Shown here one piece after another: positions 62,637 to 64,000 of a stretch of DNA of 64,000 nucleotides (the stretch's first letter is position 1; each line of letters starts with the position of its first letter). This DNA is from Megaleporinus macrocephalus (Eukaryota > Chordata > Actinopteri > Characiformes > Anostomidae): the NCBI GenBank assembly GCA_021613375.1, contig CM038714.1:40467123-40531122 (forward strand), in the 5' to 3' direction. The translations under genes and the position numbers were made by a program. The notes below the pieces were generated by a model. It had not been told where the DNA came from and searched no databases. It saw nothing but the letters and a program-made list of their open reading frames with translations.

Positions 62637-63430
62637 CTGAGTCCAAGTACTGTTTAAAAATGTTTTCTTACATATTAAAACACTTAGAAATGACTCATGA
62701 TAAGAATAATGCTAATAAATTGATACAGGAAGAAATTAAGATTATAATAGAAATAGACTCAATATATATATACTCACGAGTTAGAAAAGAAATTGATGCT
62801 TTTAAAACAGCGATACTATGAAACTGGAAGTAAGTCTATGAAACTACTAGCTTGGAAATTACAGAAACAGCAGGCAGATTCAACGATTTATAAAATACGA
62901 GATCCAGCAACAAAGGTAATTTGCCATAAATTAAATGAAATCCAAAAAGATTTTGAATGCTATCATAAGAAATTATATACACAAACAAAAAATGGGGATA
63001 ACTCCAAAATGGACTAGATCTTACATCTATCAACGAAATCCAGAATGAGTTATTGACAGCAGAAATGACTGAAGAAGAACTACATAAGGCCATTAGTAGA
63101 CGTAAGATCAATAAATCACCGGGGGCGGATGATTTTGGTTCAGAGTGGTACAAAATATTTAAACTTAAACTTACTTCAAGCTTTTTGTTGGCATGCAATG
63201 ATGCACTAAAACAAGGAGAAATCCCACCATCGTGGCGAGAAGCAATTCTTTCGGTGATACCAAAGGAAGGAAACGATAAATCTGATTGCGCTTCATATAG
63301 ACCAATTTCGGTATTGAATATAGATTATTAATTATACACCTCAATGTTGGCACAAAGAATCAAAAATGTTATACCAGACCTTATAGGACTGGATCAACAA
63401 ACCCAGTTAAGATCCGGTGCTATAATCTGA
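62637..63430 (+). pseudogene. L1-type LINE fragment (reverse transcriptase 5' part)
   Basis: The reading moves through three frame segments. The first (about 62637-62818) and second (about 62800-63017; SKSMKLLAWKLQKQQADS, IRDPATK, KKLYTQTKNGDNSKMD) are the linker between endonuclease and RT. The third (about 63020-63331) is the RT start: EEELHKAISRRKINKSPGAD, EWYKIFK, IPPSWREAILSVIPKEG, DCASYRPISVLNIDY. These are the early RT blocks of vertebrate L1-clade elements. A TAA at 63329-63331 interrupts the block, after which LYTSMLAQRIKNVIPDLIGL continues to about 63430. The endonuclease, the catalytic YADD region and the 3' end are absent. It is truncated on both sides with at least two frameshifts and one stop, so it is inactive. 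Confidence 0.88.
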
Positions 63431-64000
63431 CAGCAATGTAAACAGTCTCAGAAACCTCCTGACCTGCTCCGCATTCTCACAGCCCACCAACTCAAGTATT
63501 TGTTTATTTTTCCTGTATAAAGGGTCCTGCTCTCGTCATTCTGTATTGGTTGGTTAAGTTCTGTTATTTCAAGATGTTATAACCAGGTACATAGACTTGT
63601 CTACATTTTGTTATACCTTAAGAAGTAGCCTAATTTGCTTCTTAAAATAAGTTAACATGCGTTCATGCAGTTGTCCTGTTCCACATAAAGAGCTATTTGA
63701 TGACTATGATGTTCAGTCTACCGCTACACCTTTTTAAAGGCACATATTTGCATCTAACTAGTTAACAAAAGACCTGGAACCAGAAAGGCTGTTATTTTTA
63801 ATCACATTTTAATGACAGGGGCTTTAGTTGGATTCCTTCATAGTGGCCACCCGTTGCATTCATTCAGAGCGGGTCTTTAAATCCACATCTGTGTTTGTAC
63901 GTAGAAGAGGTTGTATTGTATTTTGAGTAATTTTTGCTTTGCAGAGGTTTTTCCATCTATTTGTACTGTAAAGAGATGAAGGCCTGGACCAGGCTTTTTG
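63431..64000. other. Non-coding to the window edge
   Basis: No recognised feature; whether the LINE remnant continues is unclear. Confidence 0.4.

Overview
This window is almost certainly fish nuclear DNA with no complete protein-coding gene in it. The pointers are an AT-rich background, dense CA, TA, GA and tetranucleotide microsatellites, and degenerate Tc1/mariner, hAT, TTAA-flanked MITE, tRNA-SINE and L1-type LINE copies. Several repeats are ones I associate, from memory, with otophysan fishes (characins, catfishes, electric fishes). I see no prokaryotic gene organisation, no rRNA or tRNA gene and no CRISPR array. The long open frames are microsatellite artefacts, for example a Leu/Ser or Arg/Glu frame in a GA tract and an Ile/Tyr frame in a TA tract.

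Region by region. 1-12 kb: unique AT-rich DNA, two conserved-element-like blocks (about 1.2-1.64 and 6.37-6.61 kb), a hAT MITE at 3.5 kb and a TTAA MITE at 9.54-10.11 kb. 12-27 kb: a possible small coding exon on the minus strand (12,404-12,472), microsatellites, a GC-richer motif-bearing block (21.6-22.2 kb) and an X-box/CCAAT block (25.95-26.35 kb). 28-33.7 kb: a repeat nest with a Tc1 remnant, a 34-bp-arm hairpin, a TA/CA tract, a purine tract of about 1.2 kb, a hAT MITE with target duplication and a long foldback. 34-44.2 kb: further conserved-element-like blocks mixed with hAT-like and TTAA MITE copies. 44.4-51 kb: palindromic repeats, a second Tc1 remnant and a hAT MITE with a perfect 8-bp duplication. 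53.7-53.9 kb: a CpG-rich, promoter-like block on the minus strand with a strong-Kozak ATG and a GTGAGT donor. 55.3-56.2 kb: an internally deleted hAT transposon with a BED-finger-like transposase fragment and a perfect 8-bp duplication. 56.7 kb: an RFX X-box. 57.8-64 kb: a compound TA/GA tract next to a tRNA-SINE, a third copy of the hAT MITE, and a doubly truncated L1 reverse transcriptase.

The simplest overall reading, which is inference, is a large intron or regulatory landscape around a developmental gene. If the minus-strand first-exon candidate at 53.75 kb and the exon candidate at 12.4 kb are real, one minus-strand gene could span most of the window with the conserved-looking blocks in its introns. 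I found no convincing new multi-gene system. The most useful leads are the two splice-bounded exon candidates, the two RFX-type motifs, and the nested hairpin elements.
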